Shown: positions 36,132 through 45,708, counted from the stretch's first letter. The stretch is DNA of 64,000 bases from Neptuniibacter marinus (GCF_001597725.1 NZ_LUTR01000016.1:18070-82069); one strand, 5' to 3'. Program-made: numbers and translations. The notes: generated by a model not told the origin, from the sequence alone.

Positions 36132-37742
36132 ATGACAAAAAAAATAAAAACACTTAACAAAGTAGCCATTGGGGTGGCTACAGCGATAGCAATGAGCTAT
36201 GGCCCAACCGTGTCTGCGGGAGAAACGCAATGGTCCGGTTATGTTGAGAATGCTACCTATTTTCGCGATAAAAAAGGGCTGTCTAAATTTCGAAATACGG
36301 CACAAGCGGAGTTTTATAAACCTGTCGAGTCAGATGGTTGGAGCAATGTCAGCATCAACGGTGTGCTGCGTGCTACCTATGATGGGGTATACGACTTAAA
36401 TGATGGAGAGTTTGGCAAGAATGCAGGTGAAAACTACTTAGGTGAAAACTGGCATGATAATAATACGGCCTCTTCATCGGCAGTATTAAATCCTGGTGTT
36501 GCTTTCCCTTGCGAAAATGACCCTGCCTTATGTAACAACCTCGATGGTTACATGGATCAAGATGAGAATGACGCTAAGTTCTCAGACTTTAACGATGAAC
36601 TAGATTTTATTCGTGAGCTTTATATTACTGCGGATAAGCAGCTTGCTAATGGTGATATTTTCAATGTGACCTTTGGCAAGCAACAGGTTGTATGGGGTAA
36701 AACCGACCTGTTCCGTGTTTTAGATGTGGTTAATCCAGTGGACTACTCGCGTCACAATATTTATGACGAGCTTGAAGACATCCGTATTCCTCAGTGGATG
36801 TTAACGGCTGAATGGCGTATGGGTGCCAACACCATTTTTGATGATCAGAACCTACAGCTTATCTGGAACATTGATAAGTTCCGTCCTCATAACTTAGGGA
36901 CCTGTGGTCAGTCCTACAAAATGGTTGATGCCGGCTGTTTCTTTGCCTCGTCCATTCAAGGCGGTGGTCCTTACGTTATCAACGATGTTGAAGAGTATGA
37001 CTGGAACCTTAAAAACACTCAGTTTGGTGTGAAATGGGAAGGGGTATATGGCGATGCAACGTTCTCACTTAATGCTTTGCATTACCGTCAGCAACTGCCT
37101 TCTATTCATGCGCTAGGTGCGCCAGGCAATAACTTCGGCTTGTTCGATATACACTTCCCGCGCGTTACATTGCTAGGTGGTGCGATTGATTATTACTCCA
37201 TGAATATGGATGCCACATGGCGTTTAGAAGTGGCCTATACCGAAGGGGAAGAGCAGCCAAGAGACACAAACGGTTATAAAGAAACCGATATGCTGCGGTA
37301 TGTTATTGGGTTTGATAAAAACAAGATCATACCTTCTTTAGGGACACGTAGTGCCTTCCTGATCTCAGCCCAATTATTTGGTGAGCATATTCTCGATCAT
37401 GAAGTGGATATGCCAAACGACGAAGATAACTGGATCGCTACAGGCTTATTTAAAGGCTTCTACATGAATAACCGCCTTAGCCCTCAGATTATTGTAGCCC
37501 ATGATTTTGCTGCAAAAGCGACCGCTATTGCACCAAGTATCTCGTTTACACCGGACAACCACTGGATGTTTAACCTTGCCTTGAATGTGAAAACTGGGGG
37601 TGATGAAACGTTCCCTTGGAGTGCAACAGGGGGTGAAGCAGGTGGTGGTCAAACGGAGCCTTTAGCTCGTTTCTTAAATGGCCCGATCGGTGTAGCTAAT
37701 CAGGAAGACGAAATCCAGTTTACGGTTCGTTACAGCTTCTAA
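36132..37742 (+). CDS. DUF1302 family outer-membrane protein
   Basis: About 536 residues with signal peptide MTKKIKTLNKVAIGVATAIA (cleavage near VSAG). Long alternating strands follow, and the C-terminus ends in IQFTVRYSF, the terminal aromatic signature recognised by the Bam complex. It contains the DUF1302 core (FGKQQVVWGKTDLFRVLDVVN). Likely an outer-membrane beta-barrel; the solute is unknown. A GTG one codon upstream is possible. It belongs to the sigma-54 unit with the RND transporter. Confidence 0.82.
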   Translation: MTKKIKTLNKVAIGVATAIAMSYGPTVSAGETQWSGYVENATYFRDKKGLSKFRNTAQAEFYKPVESDGWSNVSINGVLRATYDGVYDLNDGEFGKNAGENYLGENWHDNNTASSSAVLNPGVAFPCENDPALCNNLDGYMDQDENDAKFSDFNDELDFIRELYITADKQLANGDIFNVTFGKQQVVWGKTDLFRVLDVVNPVDYSRHNIYDELEDIRIPQWMLTAEWRMGANTIFDDQNLQLIWNIDKFRPHNLGTCGQSYKMVDAGCFFASSIQGGGPYVINDVEEYDWNLKNTQFGVKWEGVYGDATFSLNALHYRQQLPSIHALGAPGNNFGLFDIHFPRVTLLGGAIDYYSMNMDATWRLEVAYTEGEEQPRDTNGYKETDMLRYVIGFDKNKIIPSLGTRSAFLISAQLFGEHILDHEVDMPNDEDNWIATGLFKGFYMNNRLSPQIIVAHDFAAKATAIAPSISFTPDNHWMFNLALNVKTGGDETFPWSATGGEAGGGQTEPLARFLNGPIGVANQEDEIQFTVRYSF

Positions 37743-37772
37743 TTACGACAGAATAATAAAAGGTAGATAGCG

Positions 37773-39089
37773 ATGTTGAAAAAAACATTAATAACGTTAG
37801 CGGTTACGACAGCATTAAGCGTAAGCGCTCAAGCGGCACAAGTTTCTGAAGATGTGATTCAGAAAGCGTTTCATCCTTATGCGAAATCACTTCCTAAAGT
37901 GGATGCGATAACACCAGGAATGACCATTAATGCAGGTAATGTGGATTCAGTTAAGGAATACCTTGATCCTGCCATGTATATGTTCATCAAAAATGGTGAT
38001 TATGAAATGAAAGTGGGGGAAACGACCTCATTTGATCTCCATAAGTCCTACATAGACGCCACTCGTAAATACTCAGGGGATGTAAAGTTAGGTTCAAAAC
38101 CGGGTGAAATATCAGGTTCTGTTGCGGGTCGGCCTTTCCCTCAAGAGCCATCAATGGATGACCCCCGAGCAGGTGAGAAGCTAGCTTGGAACTACAAGTT
38201 TGGTTACAACTGGGGAGATTCTTCCGCGATTTACCCGTTCTATTGGAAATACCGCGATATGAACAGTGGTAAAGTAGAACGTACAGTAAAAATGAACTTC
38301 CACTTTTTGAATTTCACTCACCGAACGCAACAGGAGCCATTCCCTGAAATTACGCCCAACCCATCCAATCTTTTTCGTGGTATCTACGTGCAAGTGTTAG
38401 AGCCGTTTGATGTGAAAGACACTCAATTACTGATCCAGCGATTTGATGATGATCTTAAGCGTGATAATGCTTATTTATATTTAGGTTTTCAACGTCGTGT
38501 ACGTCGCTTGTCTTCAGGTCAAACAACCGATGCCTTCCTTGGTTCTGATGTCATGATCGAAGATTTTGAGGGTTATAACGGTCGAATTAGTGATATGAAC
38601 TGGACTTACAAAGGCACCAAATATATTTTGTCGCCGATGTATAACCATAACGAGATGGTGCTTGACACTGAAACCCATAAAGATGATGACGGTTATCAGG
38701 TGATTAAGTTCGGTGGTAAAGGGGGATGTTTCCCCGAAATTACTTGGCAGCTGCGTAAAACCTATGTTGTAGAGTCTTCACCTGTTGATCCGAACCATCC
38801 AATTAGTAAGCGTGAGCATTACATGGATGCACAGACCTTCATTATCCCACGTAATATTACCTACGACCGCAAAGGCGATATGTGGAAAAGTTGGACTATT
38901 GGGCAAGCCCATCCTGATCATCACTTACCTATAAACAAAGGTACTGGTGTTGCTATTGATGATAGCTTCTCCATGGTTGATATACAGGCTAATCATTGTA
39001 CGACAGGTCAGTTTAAAGGGATTGTTGATCCTGAGCTGACGCCACCAAGTAAAATGACAGTACAAAACTTACGCGCATCAGGCCGTTAA
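37773..39089 (+). CDS. DUF1329 family periplasmic protein
   Basis: 438 residues with a signal peptide (cleavage near AQAA) and DUF1329 features: GRPFPQEPSMDDPRAGEKLAW and LYLGFQRRVRRL segments. The DUF1329 fold resembles outer-membrane lipoprotein-sorting (LolB-like) proteins and could carry a lipid-like ligand across the periplasm. It is nearly always encoded next to a DUF1302 gene. It is the last gene of the unit. Confidence 0.83.
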   Translation: MLKKTLITLAVTTALSVSAQAAQVSEDVIQKAFHPYAKSLPKVDAITPGMTINAGNVDSVKEYLDPAMYMFIKNGDYEMKVGETTSFDLHKSYIDATRKYSGDVKLGSKPGEISGSVAGRPFPQEPSMDDPRAGEKLAWNYKFGYNWGDSSAIYPFYWKYRDMNSGKVERTVKMNFHFLNFTHRTQQEPFPEITPNPSNLFRGIYVQVLEPFDVKDTQLLIQRFDDDLKRDNAYLYLGFQRRVRRLSSGQTTDAFLGSDVMIEDFEGYNGRISDMNWTYKGTKYILSPMYNHNEMVLDTETHKDDDGYQVIKFGGKGGCFPEITWQLRKTYVVESSPVDPNHPISKREHYMDAQTFIIPRNITYDRKGDMWKSWTIGQAHPDHHLPINKGTGVAIDDSFSMVDIQANHCTTGQFKGIVDPELTPPSKMTVQNLRASGR

Positions 39090-39154
39090 GTTTTTGAGGT
39101 TGTTATGGTCCCCTTCTTTACCTTAACAACCTTTCTTTCACAACATACTGCTCG

Positions 39155-39199
39155 AAGCTGGATGCTTATTTTTTTTAGCCAAGGATGGCTTTTATTTTA
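39155..39199 (+). terminator. Probable terminator after the DUF1329 gene
   Basis: Two small stems in series, AAGC-TGGAT-GCTT before ATTTTTTTT, then AGCCA-AGGA-TGGCT before TTTATTTT. Either could end the transcript. Confidence 0.5.
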
Positions 39200-39336
39200 A
39201 GCTTATTGCAAATACTCCCAACTATAGGACAGTGAATCATCACTTAAATACTTTGAGTGATTGTTAATGACCTATCTCATGATATTCATAACGCTGTCGG
39301 TATCTGTTATTCAAATCTGACGTAGAACAATAAAAA

Positions 39337-41334
39337 ATGAATAGATTTAAACAAATGTCCATTAGCTTACGGATTACCTTAGGTTATATGGTGATGATGT
39401 GCCTTTTAGCCATGTTAGGTTTTTCCTCTGTCTTTAATATCAGTAAGCTCGCATCTGCTTTGCAGTTTGTATCGGGGCCGGCGCTTCAAGCATCAAATGG
39501 AGGTAGTGATACAGCCTTCAGTCTGCAAGCTGAAGTGTTAAAAACACAGCAAATATTACTTAAGCAGATTGATCATAAAAAAGGGTTTGCAGAGATAAAA
39601 GAGTTACATAAAGCGGGTCAAAAGGGTTTTTCTCAAGTTTTAGAGAGTGGCTTAGTGGATCAATCGCTATTGAAGTTATCCGCTCAGCAAATGGATGATT
39701 ATAAAAGCTTAAATGAGCGTGCGCTGTCCCTGTATATCCGTGTTGAAAAAGAGAGGACTGATCTAGCAAAGCTGACTGATATAGTTCTAGAAAACGTAAT
39801 GGTTTCTCAAGAAGACACCATGATCTTAATTGATGAACATTATAATAATCGTCTAAAGGCCGAGCGCTACCGTGATTTAGATTTACTGCTTTCTGAAGTT
39901 AAAACCTTAATTCTCTCACGCAACTATGTGTTACAGCAGTTTTTCAATGGGGTGGAGGTAGAAAAACAGCGTAAAGTAATGGCAGAACAATATAGATTAT
40001 TAGAGCCAACTTATCAGCGCTTACTTGTGATGCTGAAAAATCTAGCACTAACCGAACATGCGGTGAATATAGAAGCATCTCTCGGCAAATTATTACAACA
40101 ATATGAGCAAGTGGTTAATGACCACTTAGCGTTTAAAAAAGTACAGGACTCCTCATTTAATAAAGCGCAGGCTCTACTCAGCAACTTATCCAAAATAAAG
40201 GATCAAGGTGAGCAGAAAATATTAGAGAACACTCATTCTGTAGTGTCTCTTGTCGAGCAAGCAAAGGAGTTTATCTTAGCCGTTGTAATTATTGGCTTGT
40301 TAGTAGGTGTTATTGCAATGTTATTTGGCTACCGAACGGTAGTAAAACCACTTGATGCTATCGCTGATAACTTAGATAAAATTGGTCGTGGTGATGGTAA
40401 TTTAAATGTAAAACTTAGTGAAAAAGGGGCCAAAGAGCTACGTAAGCTTTCCATCGGCTTTAACGTTTTTGTGAATAAAATCAAACATACCGTTATTGGG
40501 GTTAATGATGCTGCTAAAAATCTCTGTAGCCAAACAGATAAACTGGTTGTTATCAGTGATACCACACGAACCGTAATAAACGAGCAAACAACAGATACTG
40601 AGCTTGTGGTTGAGGCGATAGACCAACTTGCCATTAGTACCTCTGAAATTGCTGAAAGTGCGGCTCATGCAGCTGATGCAGCAAAAGATGCAGATGCATT
40701 TTCAGAGAGCGGTAAACATGAAGTCTATGCCATGATTCAAGCTATTCGTAGCCAAGTCGAGCAGCTTAATAATACAAATACTGTAATGGATAAACTGTCG
40801 CATGATTCGAAGCGAATTGGTGAGGTATTAAGTGTTATTAATGATATTGCTGAACAAACAAATCTATTAGCTTTAAATGCTGCAATCGAGGCTGCACGTG
40901 CAGGAGAGAAGGGCCGAGGTTTTGCCGTTGTTGCTGATGAGGTAAGAACCTTAGCGAGTAATACGCAGCAAGCGACAACGACGATTCAAAACGTCATTAA
41001 AGAGTTACAAAGTGCTTCTAAAGAGGCCGAGTCATCGGTGGCTTATACGCTAAAAATCGCAGAGCAAGGGGTTATTCAAGCGGAGAAAGCGGATGATATT
41101 TTAAAGAAAATTACAGATGCGATAGGGACGATTAACAGTGTTAATATGCAAGTTGCCGCGGCGACTCAGCAACAGGCTGTTATTACGCAATCTATAAAAG
41201 AGAATATCTATTCTGTCAGCGGTAAATCAATAAAAACGAGCCAATCATTTGATGAAATTAACGAGAGTATAGAGGTTATAATCGCCGTTATTGATGGTTT
41301 AAATGGTGGCATTAAGCAATTCAAACTGAACTGA
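39337..41334 (+). CDS. Methyl-accepting chemotaxis protein
   Basis: A 665-residue receptor. It has an N-terminal helix (about 10-32), a periplasmic helical ligand domain of about 280 residues, a second helix (about 315-337), HAMP (about 338-392) and a signalling domain with the CheA/CheW-binding hairpin ([20 protein letters not shown], then [15 protein letters not shown]). The ligand is not predictable. Its place after the aromatic and transporter genes makes an aromatic attractant possible, but it has its own promoter region. Confidence 0.92.
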   Translation: MNRFKQMSISLRITLGYMVMMCLLAMLGFSSVFNISKLASALQFVSGPALQASNGGSDTAFSLQAEVLKTQQILLKQIDHKKGFAEIKELHKAGQKGFSQVLESGLVDQSLLKLSAQQMDDYKSLNERALSLYIRVEKERTDLAKLTDIVLENVMVSQEDTMILIDEHYNNRLKAERYRDLDLLLSEVKTLILSRNYVLQQFFNGVEVEKQRKVMAEQYRLLEPTYQRLLVMLKNLALTEHAVNIEASLGKLLQQYEQVVNDHLAFKKVQDSSFNKAQALLSNLSKIKDQGEQKILENTHSVVSLVEQAKEFILAVVIIGLLVGVIAMLFGYRTVVKPLDAIADNLDKIGRGDGNLNVKLSEKGAKELRKLSIGFNVFVNKIKHTVIGVNDAAKNLCSQTDKLVVISDTTRTVINEQTTDTELVVEAIDQLAISTSEIAESAAHAADAAKDADAFSESGKHEVYAMIQAIRSQVEQLNNTNTVMDKLSHDSKRIGEVLSVINDIAEQTNLLALNAAIEAARAGEKGRGFAVVADEVRTLASNTQQATTTIQNVIKELQSASKEAESSVAYTLKIAEQGVIQAEKADDILKKITDAIGTINSVNMQVAAATQQQAVITQSIKENIYSVSGKSIKTSQSFDEINESIEVIIAVIDGLNGGIKQFKLN

Positions 41335-41358
41335 ACTTCGCGCTAAGTTAAGAAACTA

Positions 41359-41385
41359 GGGTGCCTTCGCGGAGGCGCCTTTTTA
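41359..41385 (+). terminator. Terminator of the MCP gene
   Basis: GGTGCCT-TCGCGG-AGGCGCC (with one G-U pair) followed by TTTTT, 25 bases past the stop codon. Confidence 0.8.
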
Positions 41386-41507
41386 AACTTCCTTCTTAAT
41401 ATCCCTCAAATCAGTGGATATTAGCTCCTCGATTAACAAAATATTTTTTTAAATATCGATTTTAAGCTTAGGCCGTTTTTTCATACTTAATTAAATCAGA
41501 GTAAAAC

Positions 41508-41535
41508 TGAACCAATTCCATGCAAGTTCCGTATA
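41508..41535 (+). promoter_or_regulatory. Candidate ECF-sigma promoter of the DUF2878 operon
   Basis: TGAACC (41508-41513) and CGTATA (41530-41535) are separated by 16 bases, like the GAAC/CGT elements of ECF sigma promoters. The predicted start is about 27 bases before the DUF2878 ATG. No ECF sigma gene is in the window. Confidence 0.45.
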
Positions 41536-41568
41536 GCTGATTAATTCAAATGGGCATGGGAACGGCTA

Positions 41569-42105
41569 ATGTTTTCAGGTATCACTCAAAATGTATGGGT
41601 CAATTTGATCGGATTTAATCTGATATGGATTTTATCTATTACTTATAAAAATGAAGCGGTTCTTATCGTTAGTCTATTTCTATTACTTCACCTATTACTT
41701 CATACGGATCCCATAACTGAAGCGTTTATATTGGCCATCGTTACTTTGCTTGGTTATAGCTTGGATAGCGTGATGACTTTATTGGGCGTTTATTGGTTTG
41801 AAAATAATAGCCCGAATGATCTTAGAATCTTTGCGCCATTATGGTTGGCACTACTCTGGTTATCATTTGCGGCCACGTTGAGACAAAGTCTAAGCTTTTT
41901 CTCTAACAAACTTAAACTAAGTGTAATTGCGGGGGCCTTTTCTGGAGGTTTTTCTTATTTTGCAGCGGCTAATTTAGGTGCCGTTAGCTTTCCGCTAGGC
42001 GACTTTGTAACTGTTTTAATGGTTGCAGTTATCTGGGCCTTTTTATTCCCACTACTGCTGATCTTAACCTCTTACATAGAGAGGGCATTATGCACAGAGT
42101 ATTGA
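41569..42105 (+). CDS. DUF2878 family integral membrane protein
   Basis: 178 residues with about five hydrophobic helices. The N-terminal NLIGFNLIWILSI and central GYSLDSVMTLLGVYWF segments are typical of DUF2878. No biochemical role is known. In many gammaproteobacteria it neighbours cyclopropane-fatty-acid-synthase-like, DUF3833, SDR and NTF2-like genes in a stress-induced lipid cluster. It overlaps the next gene by 16 bases. Confidence 0.78.
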   Translation: MFSGITQNVWVNLIGFNLIWILSITYKNEAVLIVSLFLLLHLLLHTDPITEAFILAIVTLLGYSLDSVMTLLGVYWFENNSPNDLRIFAPLWLALLWLSFAATLRQSLSFFSNKLKLSVIAGAFSGGFSYFAAANLGAVSFPLGDFVTVLMVAVIWAFLFPLLLILTSYIERALCTEY

Positions 42106-42584
42106 TCGTTTTGTGTATCTTCCTGTTTTCTAAGGATAGCTATGCCACCCAGCTACCTTCCGCTTGGCGGGTTGTAGGTTCAGCGGAGTTAAAACTGTTG
42201 TGGTTTCCTATTTACAGTGCGCAATTGAAGACCCCTAAAGGTGTGTTTTCTGGTACGGATCGCTCTGTTTTGCTGTCTCTTGAATACCATCGAGATATAG
42301 AAAAAGCAGTGTTACTGCGTGAGACGGAGAAAAGTATTAAGCAGACAATATCGCCGGACGATCGTGAAAATTTATTATCAGATCTTGCCATTATGTGGCC
42401 GGACATTCAGAAGGGAAGCAGCCTTGCTTTTTTGATTGATAAAGATGGATATGGGCACTTTTTTTATAACGGTGGATTTCTAGGTTCACTAGACGAACCA
42501 GAAATGAGCCAAATCATTATTAATATTTGGCTTTCAGATAAAAGTAGATATCCCGATTTGGCGAAACAGCTTAGGGGAGAGTAA
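42090..42584 (+). CDS. Secreted chalcone-isomerase-like protein
   Basis: 164 residues with a signal peptide (cleavage near SYAT). The mature part has the chalcone-isomerase-like pattern (SAELKLLWFPIYSAQLKTP, LSLEYHRDI, FYNGGFLGSLD). Bacterial members lack a shown isomerase activity and may bind lipids. It is translationally coupled to the DUF2878 gene by overlap and lies 2 bases before the DUF3833 gene. Confidence 0.72.
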   Translation: MHRVLIVLCIFLFSKDSYATQLPSAWRVVGSAELKLLWFPIYSAQLKTPKGVFSGTDRSVLLSLEYHRDIEKAVLLRETEKSIKQTISPDDRENLLSDLAIMWPDIQKGSSLAFLIDKDGYGHFFYNGGFLGSLDEPEMSQIIINIWLSDKSRYPDLAKQLRGE

Positions 42585-42586
42585 TT

Positions 42587-43156
42587 TTGCATAAATATGT
42601 TCTTAGGGTGGCCATTATGATTTTCATTCCTTTTGTTACAAGTTGTGCTGTAAATATTGACCAGTATGAAGAGAATCAACCTGTATTAGATCTGAGCGAG
42701 TTTTTTGATGGGCACTTGGAAGCGTACGGCATTGTGCAGGATTATAAAGGCAAGGTAAGTCGCCGTTTTCGTGCCGATATACTAGGACAGTGGGATGGTG
42801 ATAACGGTGTATTAGATGAGTTGTTTTTCTTCACGGATGGTGAAGAGGAACATCGATGCTGGCAGTTAAGCAAACAAGGGAATAACTATACAGGTACCGC
42901 GGGCGATGTTATTGGTCGTGCGGAAGGTCAGGTCGCAGGCAATGCTTTAAATTGGAAATATACTTTATCTGTACCGGTGAAAGGTAAGACGTGGAAGATT
43001 AATCTTAATGATTGGATGTATCTTGTTGATGATAAGAACCTAATCAACCGTGCAAAAATGTACAAGTTCGGTTTAGAGGTTGGGCAAGTTACTCTCTACA
43101 TACGCAAGGTCTCATCATTACCCCATCGTAATTTAACGAATGGCTGTAAACTTTAA
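42587..43156 (+). CDS. DUF3833 family lipoprotein
   Basis: 189 residues. The TTG at 42587 is preceded by AGGGGAGAG, and using it gives a complete lipoprotein signal peptide with Cys at residue 20 (VTSCAVN). The mature part shows the DUF3833 core (FFDGHLEAYGIVQDYKGKV; DWMYLVDD). A cell-envelope protein of unknown function in a lipid-related gene set. An ATG at 42617 would remove most of the signal peptide. Confidence 0.78.
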   Translation: MHKYVLRVAIMIFIPFVTSCAVNIDQYEENQPVLDLSEFFDGHLEAYGIVQDYKGKVSRRFRADILGQWDGDNGVLDELFFFTDGEEEHRCWQLSKQGNNYTGTAGDVIGRAEGQVAGNALNWKYTLSVPVKGKTWKINLNDWMYLVDDKNLINRAKMYKFGLEVGQVTLYIRKVSSLPHRNLTNGCKL

Positions 43157-43171
43157 TGATAGGGGAACATT

Positions 43172-43945
43172 ATGAATCATTATGAGCCTTTACCTTGGAA
43201 AAATGTTTGGATCACAGGAGCTGGAAGAGGAATTGGGCGTGCGCTTGCTATCCTATTAGCGGGTCAAGGGATAAGAGTTTATGCCTCCTCTCGAACTGAA
43301 ATTGAACTTGAAAAATTAGTCGCTGAGTATCAACACTTACCCGGTGAAATTATTCCTATAAGATTAGATACTCGATGTGTCGAAGAGCTTGAACAGCTGA
43401 TCAAAGAGTGGGATCAAACAGATTTCTTTCCAGAATTAGTGGTTCTTAATGCGGGAACTCACGATCCCTTTTCAGCCGCTGAATTTAGCGCTAAGCGCTG
43501 TAAACACTTATTCGATATAAACCTGCAAGGCACGATCAATTGCCTAGAGCCTGCTCTCCAGCGAATGCTCAAACGAGATAAAGGGCAGATTGCAGTGATG
43601 GCATCTGTCGCGGGATATAGAGGTCTACCCACAGCGGCTGCCTACGGTGCTAGCAAAGCGGCTTTAATTCATCTGTGTGAATCATTGCGGTTAGATCTGA
43701 AAAACACGCATATAAAGCTTCAGGTTATAAATCCTGGATTTGTTAAAACCCCGCTGACTGATAAAAATGAATTTACGATGCCGGCTTTGTTGGCTCCAGA
43801 TGAGGCAGCGACACGCATACTCAATGGTTTATTAAGCGATCATTTTGAAATTACCTTTCCTAAACGCTTTACCTTTATACTTAAACTCTTACGTATTATT
43901 CCTTACCGTTTATATTTCTATTTAGCCGGTAAAATAGTGAAGTAA
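43172..43945 (+). CDS. Short-chain dehydrogenase/reductase
   Basis: 257 residues of the classical SDR fold: TGAGRGIGRA cofactor loop, NAG motif (LNAGTHDP), catalytic Ser (MASVAGYRG) and Tyr/Lys in YGASKAAL. A hydrophobic C-terminus suggests membrane association and a lipid-like substrate. Fourth gene of the operon; the substrate is unknown. Confidence 0.85.
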   Translation: MNHYEPLPWKNVWITGAGRGIGRALAILLAGQGIRVYASSRTEIELEKLVAEYQHLPGEIIPIRLDTRCVEELEQLIKEWDQTDFFPELVVLNAGTHDPFSAAEFSAKRCKHLFDINLQGTINCLEPALQRMLKRDKGQIAVMASVAGYRGLPTAAAYGASKAALIHLCESLRLDLKNTHIKLQVINPGFVKTPLTDKNEFTMPALLAPDEAATRILNGLLSDHFEITFPKRFTFILKLLRIIPYRLYFYLAGKIVK

Positions 43946-43977
43946 CTTGTTTCTTTCATCGAGTAATGGAAATAAAA

Positions 43978-44400
43978 ATGAGTCCTTGGTTAACGAACTA
44001 TATTACTGTCCTTGAGTCGCTTAGTTCTGCTGATTTACCTCGGTTGCGAGCATGTATCTCTGAGGACATTAAATTTAAAGACCCCTTTAACGACACGAGT
44101 ACTCAGGATGAGTTTATTGCCATTATGGATGATATGTATTCACGTCTTGATAACGTTCATTTTAAGGTCCACAGCTCAGCAGAATATGAACGTGAGGCTT
44201 TTATTGAATGGACCTTCTATGGAGAATCGAAACTGACAGGGACATTTAGTTTTGTTGGTACAAGTAAGTTAATATCAGATCAACGTGGAAAGGTTACACA
44301 CCATTTTGACTATTGGGATGGTTCAGCGTTAATGGAGAAAATCCCACTGATAGGCTTCTTTATTCGTCAATTAAGAGGCCGCTTTTCACATAAAAATTAA
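43978..44400 (+). CDS. NTF2-like (SnoaL-type) protein
   Basis: About 140 residues in the NTF2/SnoaL cone fold: DLPRLRACISEDIKFKDPF and HFDYWDGSALMEKIPLIG. In related clusters this protein follows the SDR. It may be an isomerase or a small ligand binder. I prefer the ATG at 43978, which has GGA 8 bases upstream, over the ATG at 43966. Last gene of the operon. Confidence 0.72.
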   Translation: MSPWLTNYITVLESLSSADLPRLRACISEDIKFKDPFNDTSTQDEFIAIMDDMYSRLDNVHFKVHSSAEYEREAFIEWTFYGESKLTGTFSFVGTSKLISDQRGKVTHHFDYWDGSALMEKIPLIGFFIRQLRGRFSHKN

Positions 44401-44483
44401 CTTTATGAGTATGTCTTAGTAAATGCGTAGAATAGGTTAGTTGATGTTAGGGAAATAGGACTTGCTACATAAATGGATTCATT

Positions 44484-44924
44484 TTGAATAGATTAAGCTT
44501 TTTCTGTATATCACTGGGCACCGCCTGTTTAGTGAACAGTGTATCTTTGTATGCAGATTCACTTGCTCCGTTTACGAGTGATGGTTGCAGCGCCTTTCCT
44601 GATGGAACCATGCAACACCGCCAGTTGTGGTTAAAATGCTGTACGGCGCATGATTACGCGTATTGGAAAGGGGGAACCTATCAAGAGCGAGTACAAGCAG
44701 ATAAAGCCCTCAATCATTGTGTTACTGAAGTAGGTGAGCCAGAACTCGCATTATTAATGTTAGCGGGTGTGCGGGTTGGAGGCACTCCTTTTTTCCCTAC
44801 AACATTTCGCTGGGGGTATGGTTGGCCCTATCCTCGAAACTATAGGGCGCTTACTCCCGATGAGCTGGGGCAAATTCGAAAACTGTCAATGAAAGCGTAT
44901 ATAAACTATCAACTGGAAAAATAG
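44484..44924 (+). CDS. Secreted phospholipase-A2-like protein
   Basis: 146 residues starting at TTG 44484 with a signal peptide (cleavage near LYAD). The mature part has a PLA2-like core: a Cys/Gly calcium-loop-like segment (TSDGCSAFPDGT) and the CCxxHD helix (CCTAHDYAYWKGG) with the catalytic His-Asp pair, then a second Cys (NHCV). PLA2 enzymes hydrolyse the sn-2 ester of phospholipids. The protein is short and enzymatic activity is only inferred. It stands directly behind the lipid-type operon. Confidence 0.62.
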   Translation: MNRLSFFCISLGTACLVNSVSLYADSLAPFTSDGCSAFPDGTMQHRQLWLKCCTAHDYAYWKGGTYQERVQADKALNHCVTEVGEPELALLMLAGVRVGGTPFFPTTFRWGYGWPYPRNYRALTPDELGQIRKLSMKAYINYQLEK

Positions 44925-45174
44925 ATCTACGCTCTAGTTTTTATTATCTATTTTAAGCTATTATTTTACCACTGCTTATAGTTAGCAGTTCAGCATCAAG
45001 GATTGTGCTGTCTCTTCATAGAGTGTTTTCTTTCCTTGTGTCTTTTACTTGTTAGTGGTTTAGGCACATTCTCACATATGCATTTATGTTGTGCTTTTTC
45101 CTTTGACCTGTATTTATATATGAAGTTATAGACGTATCACTATCAAAAAAATAATTTAGAGCAGGGTAGGGAAT

Positions 45175-45708
45175 ATGAAAACGTGCGCATTGGTCATCGG
45201 ACATAAAAAAAATTCACCTGGAGCCGTTAATGAGCGCCGTAAACTCACTGAATTTACATTTAATGAGGCGCTGGCAAGTGAGATCGAGCGGGCGGTTGTA
45301 GGGGTGAATATTCAGCGGGTTTATAGACGCACATACACATCACTACCTGATGACTTAAATGAGCTAGACCCTGATTTTATACTTAGCCTTCACTGCAATG
45401 CGTTTAATAAAAGCGCTTCTGGGACAGAAGTGCTCTATTACCATCGTTCAGCCTTAGGTAGACAAATGGCTGAAATTCTACAGCAGCAGTTAGTTTACGC
45501 GCTTGATTTGCCCAATCGAGGCGTTAAACCAAAAAACTCTGAAGATAGAGGAGGTTATCTTTTGCAAAAGACTTATGCGCCTTGTTTAATTGCTGAACCT
45601 TTCTTTATAGACAATGATCAAGATCTTGAGGTGGCATCGACCCATTATTCCGCTCTGATCGATGCCTATGCGAGAGGGATAGAGGAGATGGCTGAACTTA
45701 TCAGTTAA
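45175..45708 (+). CDS. N-acetylmuramoyl-L-alanine amidase (Amidase_3), no signal peptide
   Basis: 177 residues forming a bare Amidase_3 domain. The zinc-binding His is in LVIGHKKNSPG, a second His in ILSLHCNAFN, and the catalytic Glu is in CLIAEPFFI. It cuts the bond between MurNAc and the L-Ala stem peptide. There is no signal peptide or wall-binding domain, resembling phage-type or cytoplasmic amidases. No holin or phage gene is adjacent. Confidence 0.8.
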   Translation: MKTCALVIGHKKNSPGAVNERRKLTEFTFNEALASEIERAVVGVNIQRVYRRTYTSLPDDLNELDPDFILSLHCNAFNKSASGTEVLYYHRSALGRQMAEILQQQLVYALDLPNRGVKPKNSEDRGGYLLQKTYAPCLIAEPFFIDNDQDLEVASTHYSALIDAYARGIEEMAELIS

